From a virus, in the IMG/VR virus record IMGVR_UViG_3300049215_000771, positions 372,001 through 436,000 of that record: 64,000 bases of DNA. The stretch is one strand, 5' to 3'. Positions within the stretch are counted from its first letter, which is position 1, and each line of letters starts with the position of its first letter. The notes beneath the pieces are model-generated. The model was given only the letters and a program-made list of their open reading frames with translations, did no database searches and was not told where the DNA came from. A program made the translations under genes and the position numbers. This document shows positions 46,196 through 55,027 of this stretch, in pieces.

Positions 46196-46217
46196 CCTAC
46201 TCTACATTAGAGAGTAG
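46196..46217. repeat. Small inverted repeat between divergent genes
   Basis: CTACTCT / AGAGTAG with a 7-nt gap just upstream of the gp26-like gene. Possible operator or promoter-linked hairpin; CTCTACAT on the plus strand may be a variant late element. Confidence 0.4.
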
Positions 46218-46233
46218 AACCAAGGAGATAATT

Positions 46234-47415
46234 ATGGCTGATGAAACTTTCCGCCCACGACGCCCAATGGGTCAAGCCACCCCGAAGCCGGGTGACGAAG
46301 ACCAGGTTGAAGGTCAGGGACCGGGAGTGGCAGCTTTCGCCAAGATCGACGCAATGCGTCAGGCTGCCGCACAAGATGAAAGAGAAGAAAGAGAAGAAGG
46401 ACAGCCTGAGCGTGAACGTCAGGTAAGCCCGGCTGAATTGCCTTTCAAAGTTGAAGGCAAAGTGCCGCAGGGTTTCTTGGACGCCATGAAGTCTGGCGGT
46501 CGTAGTGTGCCTGGTGCTGAACCAAAACGTGGTTTTGGTCAGATGGGCCAGGGGCAGCAAGGCAAGAAGCCGGCCAAGAAGAAAGACCAGCAAAGCGCCA
46601 TCCTGTCCGCAAGCAGTGGACAGTTGAAGGAATTGCTTGAGGGCTTGAAGGGTTCGACCACTTTGTATGAAGAAATCGAACTTCCTTCCAAGGGTCGTTT
46701 CTACGATGGCACTAACGGGCCGACCAACGGCGTCGTTGCGATTCGTCCAATGACGGGTGAGGAAGAACAAATCTTGGCAACCCCAAGGTTCGTCCGTAAA
46801 GGCCAGGCCATCAACATGATCTTCTCCAAGTGCATGAAAGATGACCTTCGCCCGGAAAACCTGTTGACAGTTGACCGCACTTACCTGTTGATTTACCTCC
46901 GTGGTATTTCCTACAGCCCACAGTACGATGTTGAAGTCAAGTGCCCGGAATGCGAGAAGAAGTTCGCCACGACCATTGACTTGAACACCTTGTACGTCGA
47001 ACCGTGTCCTGAAGATTTCGGGCCGGACCTGACCGACGTGCTGCCTACTTCAAAATACAAGTTCACCTATCGCCTCTCGACAGGTAAAGATGAGCAGGAA
47101 ATCCAGGACTACCGTGATCGTCGTATCAAGCACTTCGGCGATGCCGCCGCTGACGATACCCTGACGCACCGCACGGCACAGTTGCTTGTTGACATTGAGG
47201 GATTGACCGACAAGCGTGAACTTCAGATGCTCATCAAAAGCCTGCCAATCAACGACGTGGCTTACATTCGTAACTGCGTGAATGAACCGCCGTTCGGCGT
47301 GGATACCGACGTGGAGATTATTTGTCCTTCTTGCTTGCATGAGTTCCAGGTGGACCTGCCATTGGAGGCCAATTTTTTCTTCCCTCGGAAGAAGAAGGAG
47401 AGCAGGCAAGCCTAA
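46234..47415 (+). CDS. Baseplate hub protein, T4 gp26-like
   Basis: A 393-residue protein. The N-terminal 130 residues are disordered and charged. The conserved part has EEIELPSKGRFYDG, VAIRPMTGEEEQIL and a zinc site built from CPECEKKF and CPSCLHEF, which fits the T4-type baseplate hub family (gp26; Pfam T4_baseplate). In T4, gp26 works with gp51 in building the hub, and a gp51-like gene follows by 2 nt. AAGGAGA precedes the ATG. Confidence 0.82.
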   Translation: MADETFRPRRPMGQATPKPGDEDQVEGQGPGVAAFAKIDAMRQAAAQDEREEREEGQPERERQVSPAELPFKVEGKVPQGFLDAMKSGGRSVPGAEPKRGFGQMGQGQQGKKPAKKKDQQSAILSASSGQLKELLEGLKGSTTLYEEIELPSKGRFYDGTNGPTNGVVAIRPMTGEEEQILATPRFVRKGQAINMIFSKCMKDDLRPENLLTVDRTYLLIYLRGISYSPQYDVEVKCPECEKKFATTIDLNTLYVEPCPEDFGPDLTDVLPTSKYKFTYRLSTGKDEQEIQDYRDRRIKHFGDAAADDTLTHRTAQLLVDIEGLTDKRELQMLIKSLPINDVAYIRNCVNEPPFGVDTDVEIICPSCLHEFQVDLPLEANFFFPRKKKESRQA

Positions 47416-47417
47416 CG

Positions 47418-47609
47418 ATGTGGAAGCAGCTTGCAGAAGAAATCTTCTTCTTCCAGTATCACATGCACTTGCCTATGGCTGCGTCGATGACACTTCCGAT
47501 CAACCTGAGAAAATGGATGATCGAACGCTACATCGAGCAGAAAGAAAAAGAACACGAGGCTATGGAGGCCCAGCGTCGGAAAGCAAGTGCCGGCGTCAAG
47601 AAGCGTTGA
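47418..47609 (+). CDS. Baseplate hub assembly protein, gp51-like
   Basis: A 63-residue helical protein: WKQLAEEIFFFQYHMHLPMA, LPINLRKWMIERYIEQKEKE. This pattern and its position right after the gp26-like gene match the small chaperone-like gp51 of T4-type phages. Identification depends largely on synteny. Confidence 0.65.
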   Translation: MWKQLAEEIFFFQYHMHLPMAASMTLPINLRKWMIERYIEQKEKEHEAMEAQRRKASAGVKKR

Positions 47610-47629
47610 TCGCAGCGTGAGGAAACTTG

Positions 47630-48352
47630 ATGAGTACGAAAGAAAGATACCAAAACCCAACCTGCGGGGATACGGTGAATTTGAGGTTGTTCGTGTACAA
47701 CGCCAACAACCTTTCAAATGTAGAATCCGTAGTCCAGGTTCAGATTTTTCAAGTAAACGACAAAGAACGCAGGTTGATTGAAACCATCGACGGCAGCCAG
47801 GTAGAACTCCTGGACACAGGCTCCTACATGCTGCCGTTGACGTTGACTGCGCCGCAATACACAATTGGAAATTACCATGATGTATGGACGCTCCAGTTTG
47901 TGCAAGATACAACATGCGGCCAGGGAGCAGTCGAGAATCACTTCCAGGTTTATCCGAACTTGTGGTTTACGACGCCGATCCCACCTGTCTACGATTTCAA
48001 TTTTACTTTCCGCCCCAACAAGGTGGTGAAAGGCAGTAAGCGGTATCTCATCATCAACATAATCCCGAATGTCCCACGAGGGGCCGACATCATACCATAC
48101 TACGAAAACCTCGCCATAGTATCTGACTTGAGGGTATCTATCAGTCTTAACTGCGGGGAGTGTGTCCCCAAAGAAAAAGACCTACGCCTTGTGGTAGATC
48201 GGCAACTCGTGGACTATCGGGAAAAAGGAACAGCTTACTTCTTCCTGGATACGGAGGACTTGGACCCTGGCATATACGATGTTTGGTTTGAGTTGTGCTA
48301 CGGTGAGAACGTATTTGTATCCGAGAAGAATCAACTTCAAATATACGAGTGA
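47630..48352 (+). CDS. Baseplate-associated structural protein
   Basis: A 240-residue beta-rich protein, ATG at 47630 with GAGGA upstream. Strand-rich segments (DTVNLRLFVYNANNLSNV, GSYMLPLTLTAPQYTIGNY, DVWTLQFVQDTTCGQ, FTFRPNKVVKGSKRYLIINI, GIYDVWFELCYGEN) suggest two beta-sandwich domains. It lies between hub genes and tube-like genes, so a baseplate role is likely. Confidence 0.65.
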   Translation: MSTKERYQNPTCGDTVNLRLFVYNANNLSNVESVVQVQIFQVNDKERRLIETIDGSQVELLDTGSYMLPLTLTAPQYTIGNYHDVWTLQFVQDTTCGQGAVENHFQVYPNLWFTTPIPPVYDFNFTFRPNKVVKGSKRYLIINIIPNVPRGADIIPYYENLAIVSDLRVSISLNCGECVPKEKDLRLVVDRQLVDYREKGTAYFFLDTEDLDPGIYDVWFELCYGENVFVSEKNQLQIYE

Positions 48353-48775
48353 GTGAATATGGATCAGCAAGAACAGACCCAGGTGCCAGTCCCGCACGCA
48401 GATGCGTTTCAAGTAGTGTCGGAAAACTGTGGCAGCTTAACCGGACAAGTTAAACGCTGCTATCTCAACTTCTGTCACAACATTTTGGAACTGGACATCG
48501 CCGAAACGAAAGATTTCGCCATCCTCAATTGGGTTGTGGGATTGGCGAAAGAAGAAGTGTCGAAAGATATAGTCACAGTCATGTCGCTAGACACCAAGGG
48601 CAAAATCCTTTGTATGCTTCGCTTCACCGACCTGACCTTGCTCGATCATGAGTCCACCTTCAATGTTGCCGCCCGCACCGAAATCGGCGGCGACCCAATG
48701 TCACTGATGCACATGGTTCATCTGAAGTTCGAGGCCGTCGAGCGGGTCGCAGAACCACCAAACATTGGAGGATAA
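48353..48775 (+). CDS. Tail-tube-fold baseplate protein (first)
   Basis: A 140-residue protein from a GTG at 48353 directly after the previous stop, or an ATG at 48359. The pattern DTKGKILCMLRFTDLTLLDHES then LMHMVHLKFEAV matches the C-terminal part of the tube proteins but lacks their DGCG motif. It may correspond to the T4 tube-initiator proteins gp48 or gp54. Confidence 0.6.
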   Translation: MNMDQQEQTQVPVPHADAFQVVSENCGSLTGQVKRCYLNFCHNILELDIAETKDFAILNWVVGLAKEEVSKDIVTVMSLDTKGKILCMLRFTDLTLLDHESTFNVAARTEIGGDPMSLMHMVHLKFEAVERVAEPPNIGG

Positions 48776-49224
48776 TGGACAGCAAACCAGTCCCGATGGG
48801 CCTTGGCCCAATTGGATCAGAACGAGTATTCCCACGCACCTTCCGATTCCTTTTCATATCCAAGAAGAACCCTGATATGCACTACTTCACCAATAAGGTG
48901 GGTATTGATTACTTCAATAAGGGTATCGAAATCAGCGTATATGAGCGAGTAACGCTCCAGACACATGACTGGATCATGGATATGATCCAGGACGGCTACG
49001 CCGATGACTTCACACTCACAGCCTTGGATGGCTGCGGTGAAAAACTCTATATTCTTGAGTTTCAGGGTGTCAAGATAGCCGGACATCGGGTAGACTACGA
49101 CTACGCCAACAGCGATGTTGTCCAGCACAAACTCACGCTGGGCTACCAGAACATGGTCAAGAAATTCACTGTGCCACAAGAACGCTGTGCATGGGAAATC
49201 GCCGCCGACCTTCCGAAGAAATAA
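48775..49224 (+). CDS. Tail-tube-fold baseplate protein (second)
   Basis: A 149-residue protein. FPRTFRFLFISKKNPD at the start and LTALDGCGEKLYILEFQGVK with YDYANSDVVQHKLTLGYQ at the end place it in the gp19 fold. With the preceding gene it probably forms the start of the tube on the baseplate. Ends at a strong hairpin. Confidence 0.7.
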   Translation: MDSKPVPMGLGPIGSERVFPRTFRFLFISKKNPDMHYFTNKVGIDYFNKGIEISVYERVTLQTHDWIMDMIQDGYADDFTLTALDGCGEKLYILEFQGVKIAGHRVDYDYANSDVVQHKLTLGYQNMVKKFTVPQERCAWEIAADLPKK

Positions 49225-49227
49225 AAA

Positions 49228-49259
49228 ACAGGGGGCATAACTTTCATTATGCCCCCTGT
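49228..49259. terminator. Bidirectional terminator
   Basis: ACAGGGGGCATAA / TTATGCCCCCTGT hairpin between convergent genes. Confidence 0.85.
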
Positions 49260-49267
49260 CATTTCCA

Positions 49268-50050
49268 TCAGTCCACTTCCATCTGCTTGAAGGATTCAAC
49301 CAGCTTATCGAGACGCTTCTCAGCATCCCATAGCGCCTGGAACAGCTTGTTCTTGATGTCCTCTACTTCCTTCCTCATTTTTTCCTTGGTCGTGACGTAT
49401 TTCAGACCGGCCAACTTGCAATACTTCAACATCTCCTCGTCGTACTGGTCTTCCTTGCCCTCAGTAATCATTTGCATGTATGTCGGCATTCCCGAAGATT
49501 GCAATTCGCCCTTCTCGGCTTTGTTAGCCCATTCCCGACGAACAGTGCCTTCGGCACATTCCTTGTATTGTTCCAAGATCGGACGGGTTGGTTCGGCAGG
49601 TGGCGGTGGTAACTTACCATCGAACAGATCGGGGTCGTTAGCCTTTGTAGCCTCAGTCCACGAGTCCATTCGTTTCTTTTTTAGCTTCTTTCGCTTCGGC
49701 GGGGACTCAACGAGTCGATCTACCAGATTGGACTCCTGCTTGAGCGACTTGGCGCTCTCAAGTCCTGTAAGGATACGGAGTTCCCTCATCATGTCTCGCT
49801 CGGCATCGCCAAGTTCAACAGCCCCTTCTTCATCTGATTTCTTCTCAAAATTGACCCGCCGCACACGAGCAGCAGCCAAATCAGCGAATGCCTGGGGCGA
49901 GTCTTCACGCCTCAAATCCGGCATTTCAGCCGTTTCCTCGTACCCTTCCCGCAATAGCGGTTCGGGTTCCGGTTCTGCCCACGCAGGCAGGGTGGTGTGG
50001 GAACACTGGCCTAAGTAAAAGCAGTCGTCCCACGGTTTCTTGTCATCCAT
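49268..50050 (-). CDS. Charged protein of unknown function
   Basis: A 260-residue Glu/Lys-rich protein with a basic patch (PPKRKKLKKKRMDSW) and a C-terminal coiled coil (KMRKEVEDIKNKLFQALWDAEKRLDKL). AAAGGAGA precedes the ATG, and a CTAAATAG element lies 53 nt upstream. Candidate scaffold-like or late protein; no family recognised. Confidence 0.6.
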   Translation of the reverse strand: MDDKKPWDDCFYLGQCSHTTLPAWAEPEPEPLLREGYEETAEMPDLRREDSPQAFADLAAARVRRVNFEKKSDEEGAVELGDAERDMMRELRILTGLESAKSLKQESNLVDRLVESPPKRKKLKKKRMDSWTEATKANDPDLFDGKLPPPPAEPTRPILEQYKECAEGTVRREWANKAEKGELQSSGMPTYMQMITEGKEDQYDEEMLKYCKLAGLKYVTTKEKMRKEVEDIKNKLFQALWDAEKRLDKLVESFKQMEVD

Positions 50051-50103
50051 TTGTTTCTCCTTTGTGCCTTTCTAAGAGAGTAACCCGGTTTTCACCGTAT
50101 CCC

Positions 50104-50111
50104 CTATTTAG
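50104..50111 (-). promoter_or_regulatory. Late-type promoter element CTAAATAG
   Basis: Minus strand, 53 nt upstream of the ATG at 50050. Confidence 0.45.
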
Positions 50112-50290
50112 TGAGCCGGGAAGATTTTTTCACCAGAAATACTGCGTCCGAGCGGACGTGTTCTGCGTTACCCAAGTCGTTGCCACGGCTGCGGTTAAGT
50201 CCCGCAAGATGGCTGGGATTCCGCACTAACTTTTTGGTGTACAAAATGCCAGATCAGGAAAGAAATCTGGAATTTTTCATGTTTTGGGCT

Positions 50291-50318
50291 TTTACAGTCA
50301 GACTTTTTAGCGTATCCT
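50291..50318 (+). promoter_or_regulatory. TTTACA-N16-TATCCT promoter
   Basis: TTTACA at 50291-50296 and TATCCT at 50313-50318. Same class as those at 17708, 51722 and 53505 but without the CCAC/GTGG dyad. Confidence 0.5.
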
Positions 50319-50366
50319 CGGATTGTGCGTCGAGTTTTCATCCCGTGTCTACGGAGGGAGTCTCCG

Positions 50367-51641
50367 ATGTCGAGCAAACGCCGCAAGCGCCGTGAAGCCG
50401 AGCGTCAAGCCCAGGCCAACAACCTTCGGGGAGGGCTGGGTGATAGTCCCGCTTCCATGTTGAAGGACGGCCAGATGGGTCAGACGAAGAGCTTCGCCGA
50501 CCGCATCTTGAGTCGAGGTCTGGCCTTGCACGGGCGAAACGAAGGGCCGGTGCCCACGTTGCCCGCTCCCCCGCCCCAGCCGGCGAAGCTGCCCCCGGCA
50601 GGCAAGATCGAGATGCCGGCCCCCAAGTTGCCCCCGGCCCCGCCGCTGACGCCCCCGGCAGTGGTCCAGCCGTCGAAGGCCGAAGTCGATCTGGTTCAGC
50701 AAAACCACGATCAGAAGGCGCTCATCTGGAAGATGGCGCAGGACAACCAGGACTACTACCTCCTGATGCAGATGGAGGACAACAAGTCCCCCGGTGGTCC
50801 GAAGCCCTGGTTCATGTTCCCCCGCTACCCCTACCAGTACAGCGAGTTCGTCATGGTCACGCCGGACATGGCGAGGATCATGCTCGCTTTCCTTTGGTCG
50901 AAGGAGGAAGGCAACCGGAACAAGAAGCCGGGCCTCGTCGATTCGTACAAGCGGGACATCATGAACGACTGTTGGGTGCCGAGCGATGAAGCCATCGGCA
51001 TCAACCTGTCGTTCGAGGTCTACAACGGCCAGCACCGGCTGTGGGCCATCATCGAGTCCGGCAAGCCGATGCCGATGTACGTCACCTGGAACGTGCTGGA
51101 TGCCGCCAAGTTCTTCGTCGAGTCCGGGGCCAAGCGCACGCTGGCCGAGCGGTTGAAGATGGTCGTGGAGCCGAAGCTGGGCAACCGCACCAGCGGCTTC
51201 TGCAAGGCCATCATGAGGGGTTTGACGCCCAGGGTGAAGTACACGGACGCCGAGATCGCCGCCTTCGCCGACAAGTGGGACCATTTGTTGGAATGGGTCG
51301 CCGAACACCTGCCCATCGGTCGAGCCGAAGTCCAGGCGGCAATCGGCAAGGCGTACTTGTGGTACGGCCCGGAGAAGGTCGAGCCGTTCTGCTACCGCCT
51401 CCGGGAGATCAAGTTCCCCGACGACGGCGATCCCGCCAAGGCGCTTTTCCGGGCGCTGGACGCCGCCAAGAAGAACCGCATCAACGTGGCGCTGATGGCG
51501 TACAAGAAAACGCTACAGGCGATGCACGCCCTCCACGACGAGCGGGAGATCAACAAGCTGCACGAGTCGAACGAAGACATCTTCCAGTGGGAGCCGGGGT
51601 GGGAACTCCCCAAGACCGCCCCCACCCTCCAGAAGAAGTAA
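50367..51641 (+). CDS. ParB-like nuclease-domain protein
   Basis: A 424-residue protein; ATG at 50367 with ACGGAGGGAG upstream. A basic N-terminus and Pro-rich linker (about 60-105) precede a ParB/Srx-like domain with GINLSFEVYNGQHRLWAII, the typical NGQHR motif. The C-terminal 170 residues (KAYLWYGPEKVEPFCYRL, EDIFQWEPGWELP) form a helical domain that recurs alone in the protein at 60613. May be a DNA-binding/NTP-hydrolysing regulator. High G+C compared with late genes. Ends at a strong terminator. Confidence 0.78.
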   Translation: MSSKRRKRREAERQAQANNLRGGLGDSPASMLKDGQMGQTKSFADRILSRGLALHGRNEGPVPTLPAPPPQPAKLPPAGKIEMPAPKLPPAPPLTPPAVVQPSKAEVDLVQQNHDQKALIWKMAQDNQDYYLLMQMEDNKSPGGPKPWFMFPRYPYQYSEFVMVTPDMARIMLAFLWSKEEGNRNKKPGLVDSYKRDIMNDCWVPSDEAIGINLSFEVYNGQHRLWAIIESGKPMPMYVTWNVLDAAKFFVESGAKRTLAERLKMVVEPKLGNRTSGFCKAIMRGLTPRVKYTDAEIAAFADKWDHLLEWVAEHLPIGRAEVQAAIGKAYLWYGPEKVEPFCYRLREIKFPDDGDPAKALFRALDAAKKNRINVALMAYKKTLQAMHALHDEREINKLHESNEDIFQWEPGWELPKTAPTLQKK

Positions 51642-51660
51642 CGTCGGCCCAGCTTCGCAA

Positions 51661-51696
51661 CCCGCCCACCGTATTCTTTGCGGTGGGCGGGTTTTT
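51661..51696 (+). terminator. Rho-independent terminator
   Basis: CCCGCCCACCG / CGGTGGGCGGG hairpin with T-run, after the ParB-like gene. Confidence 0.88.
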
Positions 51697-51721
51697 GTGT
51701 TTATCTCGCCGAGTTTTCGCA

Positions 51722-51750
51722 TTTACAACCACGATATAATGGGGTAGGAT
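51722..51750 (+). promoter_or_regulatory. TTTACA-N17-TAGGAT promoter
   Basis: TTTACA at 51722-51727 and TAGGAT at 51745-51750, identical boxes and spacing to 17708-17736. The spacer begins ACCACGA, as in the promoter at 53505. Confidence 0.6.
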
Positions 51751-51859
51751 ATTCAAGTCACGACCGAGCCGAAAAAAGTTGCGAAAGTTGCGAACCTTCG
51801 GCGAACAACACGGTCTACTTTACAGGACGACAACCAAGGCGACGAAAGGGGTCAATATC

Positions 51860-53464
51860 GTGAGCAGCAGCAACATTAGGGAAGAGAAGCTGGACTTCTG
51901 GATCAAGAACAACCTGAATGTCCTCTTCATCGGCAAGCACGGCGTCGGCAAGACCAGCATGGTCAAAGACGCCTACGAGCGGAACGAACTCCGCTGGCTG
52001 TATTTTTCCGCTGCCACGATGGACCCGTGGGTAGACTTCATCGGCGTCCCGAAGGAAAACCAGAACAAGATGGCTGAAAGTTTCGAGGTCGTCAAACAAT
52101 TGGCGACCTGGGACCGGAAGCTGGCCATCCAGTGGATCGTCTCCAACTGGAAGATGGAAGAAGAAGCTGCCGACCGCATCCTCAACTACATGGACAAGAT
52201 GGGCGAGAAGGTCGCCTTCCTCGATCTTGTTCGCCCCAAGATGTTCGCCGAAGACGACGTGGAAGCGTTGTTCTTCGACGAATTCAACCGTGCCCCGAAG
52301 AAGGTAAGAAATGCCGTGATGGAATTGTTGCAATTCAAATCCATCAACGGCAAGAAGTTCAAGAACCTGAAGATGGTGTGGGCAGCCATCAACCCCGACG
52401 ACGACGAAGACGCCGAGTACGACGTTGAGAAGCTGGACCCGGCCCAGGCCGACCGCTTCCATATCACCATCGAGATTCCCTACGCCCCGAACGGCGAATG
52501 GTTCCGCCAGGAATTCGGCGAGCAGACCGCCAAGATCGCCATCGCCTGGTGGCAGGAACTCCCGGAAGAAGAGAAGAAGAAGGTTTCTCCTCGCCGCCTG
52601 GAGTACGCCCTCATGGTCCGTCGCATGAAGGGTGACATGAGGGACGTGTTGCCGATCACGTCGAACGTCAGCAAGCTGACGACGGCGCTGAACACCGGGC
52701 ACACTCCCGACAAGCTGGAAGCCTTGATGAAGGCGAACGACGTGACCGGCGCTCGGCAGTTCATGTCGAACGAGAACAACTACGCTTCGGCGATGAAGTA
52801 CATCCCCGGTTCCGACACCATGATGTCCTTCTTCCTGCCGTTGCTGCCGAAGGAAAAGCTGGGCAGCTTGATGGCCGACCAGGACGCCTGCTGCAAGCAT
52901 ATCATCAACAGCAGCGACCGGGTGCCGCTGTTCCAAGCGGTCTGCAAAGAAATCCTGGCGGCGAACACTAACCAGCGCTTGGTGAAGAAGATTCGCCGGG
53001 CCTTGACCGACAACCAGGACTTGGCGAATTCCTTCACGACCGGCGTGCAGGACGGCGGGTCGCACGCCCCCACTGCCGCCTTCTTCGTGAAGAAACCTTC
53101 CGAGAAATACGGCAAGGTCGTCGCCGATCTCAAGATGGCCCCGCAAGGTACGGCACAGCAGAAGTTCGCCGTGTTCGAGCGGATCGAGAAGCAAATCCCG
53201 GAGCAGATGACCGCTGACGAAGCGCTCGCCACCCTGGAATTGCTGTCGGCTTCCACCAAGGACGCCTTCCCCTCGACGTTGACCAGCCAGCCCATGAAGA
53301 ACCTGATGGGCATCGTCAACCACTGCATCGGGGAAATCCACCGCAACACCGGCCTGGATTGGACCGGCATCCTGAATCGGTTCGGAACCAAGTTCAAAGA
53401 CTTGCTCTCGAACCTCAAGAAGTCCGGTCTGACCGCCACGATGTTGGCTCCGGGAGCCAAGTAA
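51860..53464 (+). CDS. MoxR-type AAA+ ATPase
   Basis: A 534-residue ATPase starting with GTG at 51860 (GAAAGGGGT upstream); an upstream TTG at 51779 lacks a ribosome site. Walker A is GKHGVGKT (25-32), Walker B LFFDEFNRAP (about 137-146), sensor 1 MVWAAINP, and a later DRFHITIEIPY segment matches the MoxR clade. The C-terminal half (from about 300) is helical and unrecognised. MoxR ATPases act as chaperones for metal or protein assembly with a VWA partner; the next gene encodes just that. Confidence 0.85.
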   Translation: MSSSNIREEKLDFWIKNNLNVLFIGKHGVGKTSMVKDAYERNELRWLYFSAATMDPWVDFIGVPKENQNKMAESFEVVKQLATWDRKLAIQWIVSNWKMEEEAADRILNYMDKMGEKVAFLDLVRPKMFAEDDVEALFFDEFNRAPKKVRNAVMELLQFKSINGKKFKNLKMVWAAINPDDDEDAEYDVEKLDPAQADRFHITIEIPYAPNGEWFRQEFGEQTAKIAIAWWQELPEEEKKKVSPRRLEYALMVRRMKGDMRDVLPITSNVSKLTTALNTGHTPDKLEALMKANDVTGARQFMSNENNYASAMKYIPGSDTMMSFFLPLLPKEKLGSLMADQDACCKHIINSSDRVPLFQAVCKEILAANTNQRLVKKIRRALTDNQDLANSFTTGVQDGGSHAPTAAFFVKKPSEKYGKVVADLKMAPQGTAQQKFAVFERIEKQIPEQMTADEALATLELLSASTKDAFPSTLTSQPMKNLMGIVNHCIGEIHRNTGLDWTGILNRFGTKFKDLLSNLKKSGLTATMLAPGAK

Positions 53465-53472
53465 CATCAACC

Positions 53473-53505
53473 CAGGGCGGCGGCAACCCCGCCGCCCTGT
53501 TTGCT
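53473..53505 (+). terminator. Terminator-like hairpin
   Basis: CAGGGCGGCGG / CCGCCGCCCTG stem followed by a short T-containing run; the promoter at 53505 follows at once. Confidence 0.7.
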
Positions 53506-53533
53506 TTACAACCACGAGCAATCGTGGTACTAT
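53505..53533 (+). promoter_or_regulatory. TTTACA-N17-TACTAT promoter with perfect dyad
   Basis: TTTACA at 53505-53510 and TACTAT at 53528-53533. The spacer contains CCACGA/TCGTGG, a perfect 6-bp inverted repeat with a 4-nt gap, the clearest form of the dyad seen in this promoter group. Confidence 0.65.
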
Positions 53534-53557
53534 CCCCTTTAAGGAAACACCACCACT

Positions 53558-55021
53558 ATGGATAATGAGAACATGACTGAAGGCGACAAAACCGCTGTGC
53601 CGGACGAATTCAAGGACGGCGAGTTGATGGCGAAGGATACCACCGCCGTCGCCGAAAAACCAGCGCCCTACGACCGCAGCAAGCGCATGAGGATCAGCCG
53701 GGACGAATGGTTCGAGATCAGCGCCGGTCTGGAAGAACACCACGCCGTTTTCTACAAGGTGTGGCAGATGGGTCGCCCCCACTTCACTGAAGACGTGGAG
53801 ACGGCGGCGGTTCAGTTCGACGAAACCGGCGATTTCGTCTGGTTCCACTTCAACCCGAAATTCTGGAAGTCCCTCGACTTCTACAACAAGCTGTTCGTAA
53901 TTTCCCACGAGGCGTTGCACGTCATTCTCAATCACGGCGTCCGTATTTCGGATGCCGCCAGGGTGAACCGTGGAGCCTGCAACGCCGCCCTCGACGTGGT
54001 GGTGAACCACTCGCTGCTCCGCAACTTCGGTTTCGAGCGCAACAAGATCATCAACCAGGAGAAGTTGTGCTGGACCGATACTGTCTATAAGGGTCGGAAG
54101 CCGCTTCCACCCGATGACGAAATGTACGAGTTCTACTACAACCTGTTCGAGAAGGTGTACGGACACGGCGGACAGGGTGATGGGGGCGACGGTGACGGCG
54201 ATAACCAGATGGGTTCCAACCCTGGTGGAACGGTTGACGACCACTCCATGATGAGCGGCGAAAAGTCCGGCGATTGGGGCAAGGTCATCGACAAGCTGCA
54301 AGAAGGCTTGTCCGACGAGGAGAAGGAATCTCTCAAGAAACTGGTGCAGAAGCACTTCCAACAGGACAAGAACAAGAAGCAGTCCACCAACCAACAGGCC
54401 GGCACAGGCACGGGCGGTCAGTGGGTCTTCGCCAACATCGCCAAGGTGAAGAAAAAGAAGAAGTGGGAAACCGTCATCAAGAAGTGGAGCAAGAAGTACC
54501 TCAAGGAATCCGACAAGGAAATCGAACAGTGGGCACGCCTCAATCGGCGCATGGCGATGCTGCCGAAAGATATGTTCCTGCCGTCCGACATGGAAGTTGA
54601 AGAAGAAGCTGACGAGAAGACCAGGATCAAGGTCTACTTCTATCTCGACACTTCTGGTTCGTGCTGGGGGCTGAAGGATCGCTTCTTCGCCGCCGCCATG
54701 AGCCTGCCGACCGAACGGTTCGACATTCGCCTGTTTTGTTTCGACACCACAGTTGTCGAAACCACGCTCGCCAGCCAGAAGATTTACGGTGGCGGCGGCA
54801 CGTCATTCTCGATTCTGGAAGCCCATATCCAGAAGGAAATTCAACAGGGCGTCAATGGCAACACCAAGTACCCGGAAGCGGTGTTTGTCATCACGGATGG
54901 CTACGGCGACCGTGTTTCCCCGGAAAAACCGGAGAAATGGTACTGGTTCCTCACCGCTGGCGGTTCGAGAAGCTACATCCACAAGGATTGTAACTTCTTC
55001 AACCTCGACGACTATGAGTAA
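53558..55021 (+). CDS. Metallopeptidase-like plus VWA-like protein (DUF2201 type)
   Basis: A 487-residue protein. Residues about 40-170 form a putative zinc peptidase domain with HEALH (His117, Glu118, His121). A Gly/Asp- and Lys-rich linker (about 205-280) follows. The C-terminal part from about 350 is VWA-like with the MIDAS motif DTSGS, a GGGGTSF loop and FVITDGYGD. This is the domain pair of the bacterial DUF2201 family, which partners MoxR-type ATPases. It probably binds or processes a target under control of the preceding ATPase, though each gene has its own promoter. Confidence 0.85.
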   Translation: MDNENMTEGDKTAVPDEFKDGELMAKDTTAVAEKPAPYDRSKRMRISRDEWFEISAGLEEHHAVFYKVWQMGRPHFTEDVETAAVQFDETGDFVWFHFNPKFWKSLDFYNKLFVISHEALHVILNHGVRISDAARVNRGACNAALDVVVNHSLLRNFGFERNKIINQEKLCWTDTVYKGRKPLPPDDEMYEFYYNLFEKVYGHGGQGDGGDGDGDNQMGSNPGGTVDDHSMMSGEKSGDWGKVIDKLQEGLSDEEKESLKKLVQKHFQQDKNKKQSTNQQAGTGTGGQWVFANIAKVKKKKKWETVIKKWSKKYLKESDKEIEQWARLNRRMAMLPKDMFLPSDMEVEEEADEKTRIKVYFYLDTSGSCWGLKDRFFAAAMSLPTERFDIRLFCFDTTVVETTLASQKIYGGGGTSFSILEAHIQKEIQQGVNGNTKYPEAVFVITDGYGDRVSPEKPEKWYWFLTAGGSRSYIHKDCNFFNLDDYE

Positions 55022-55027
55022 CAGTTC

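Larger units (their letters stand above)
50051..50366. other. Intergenic region between divergent genes
   Basis: About 316 nt. It holds a late-type element CTAAATAG on the minus strand (50104-50111), a weak CCAGAT/ATCTGG hairpin with a T-run (50249-50277) and the TTTACA promoter for the ParB-like gene. No tRNA or small gene was recognised. Confidence 0.5.

Noticed and set aside
50111-50395. tRNA or small gene in the 50.1-50.36 kb gap
   Set aside because: No cloverleaf or TPsiC-like sequence, and the reading frames there lack ribosome sites.
51815-54394. An 859-codon open frame on the minus strand over the MoxR and VWA genes
   Set aside because: Antisense of two genes with firm families on the plus strand; G+C-rich third positions keep the opposite frame open. 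Similar long antisense frames at 17840-19513, 19165-20868, 25380-26636 and 50349-51308 are rejected for the same reason.
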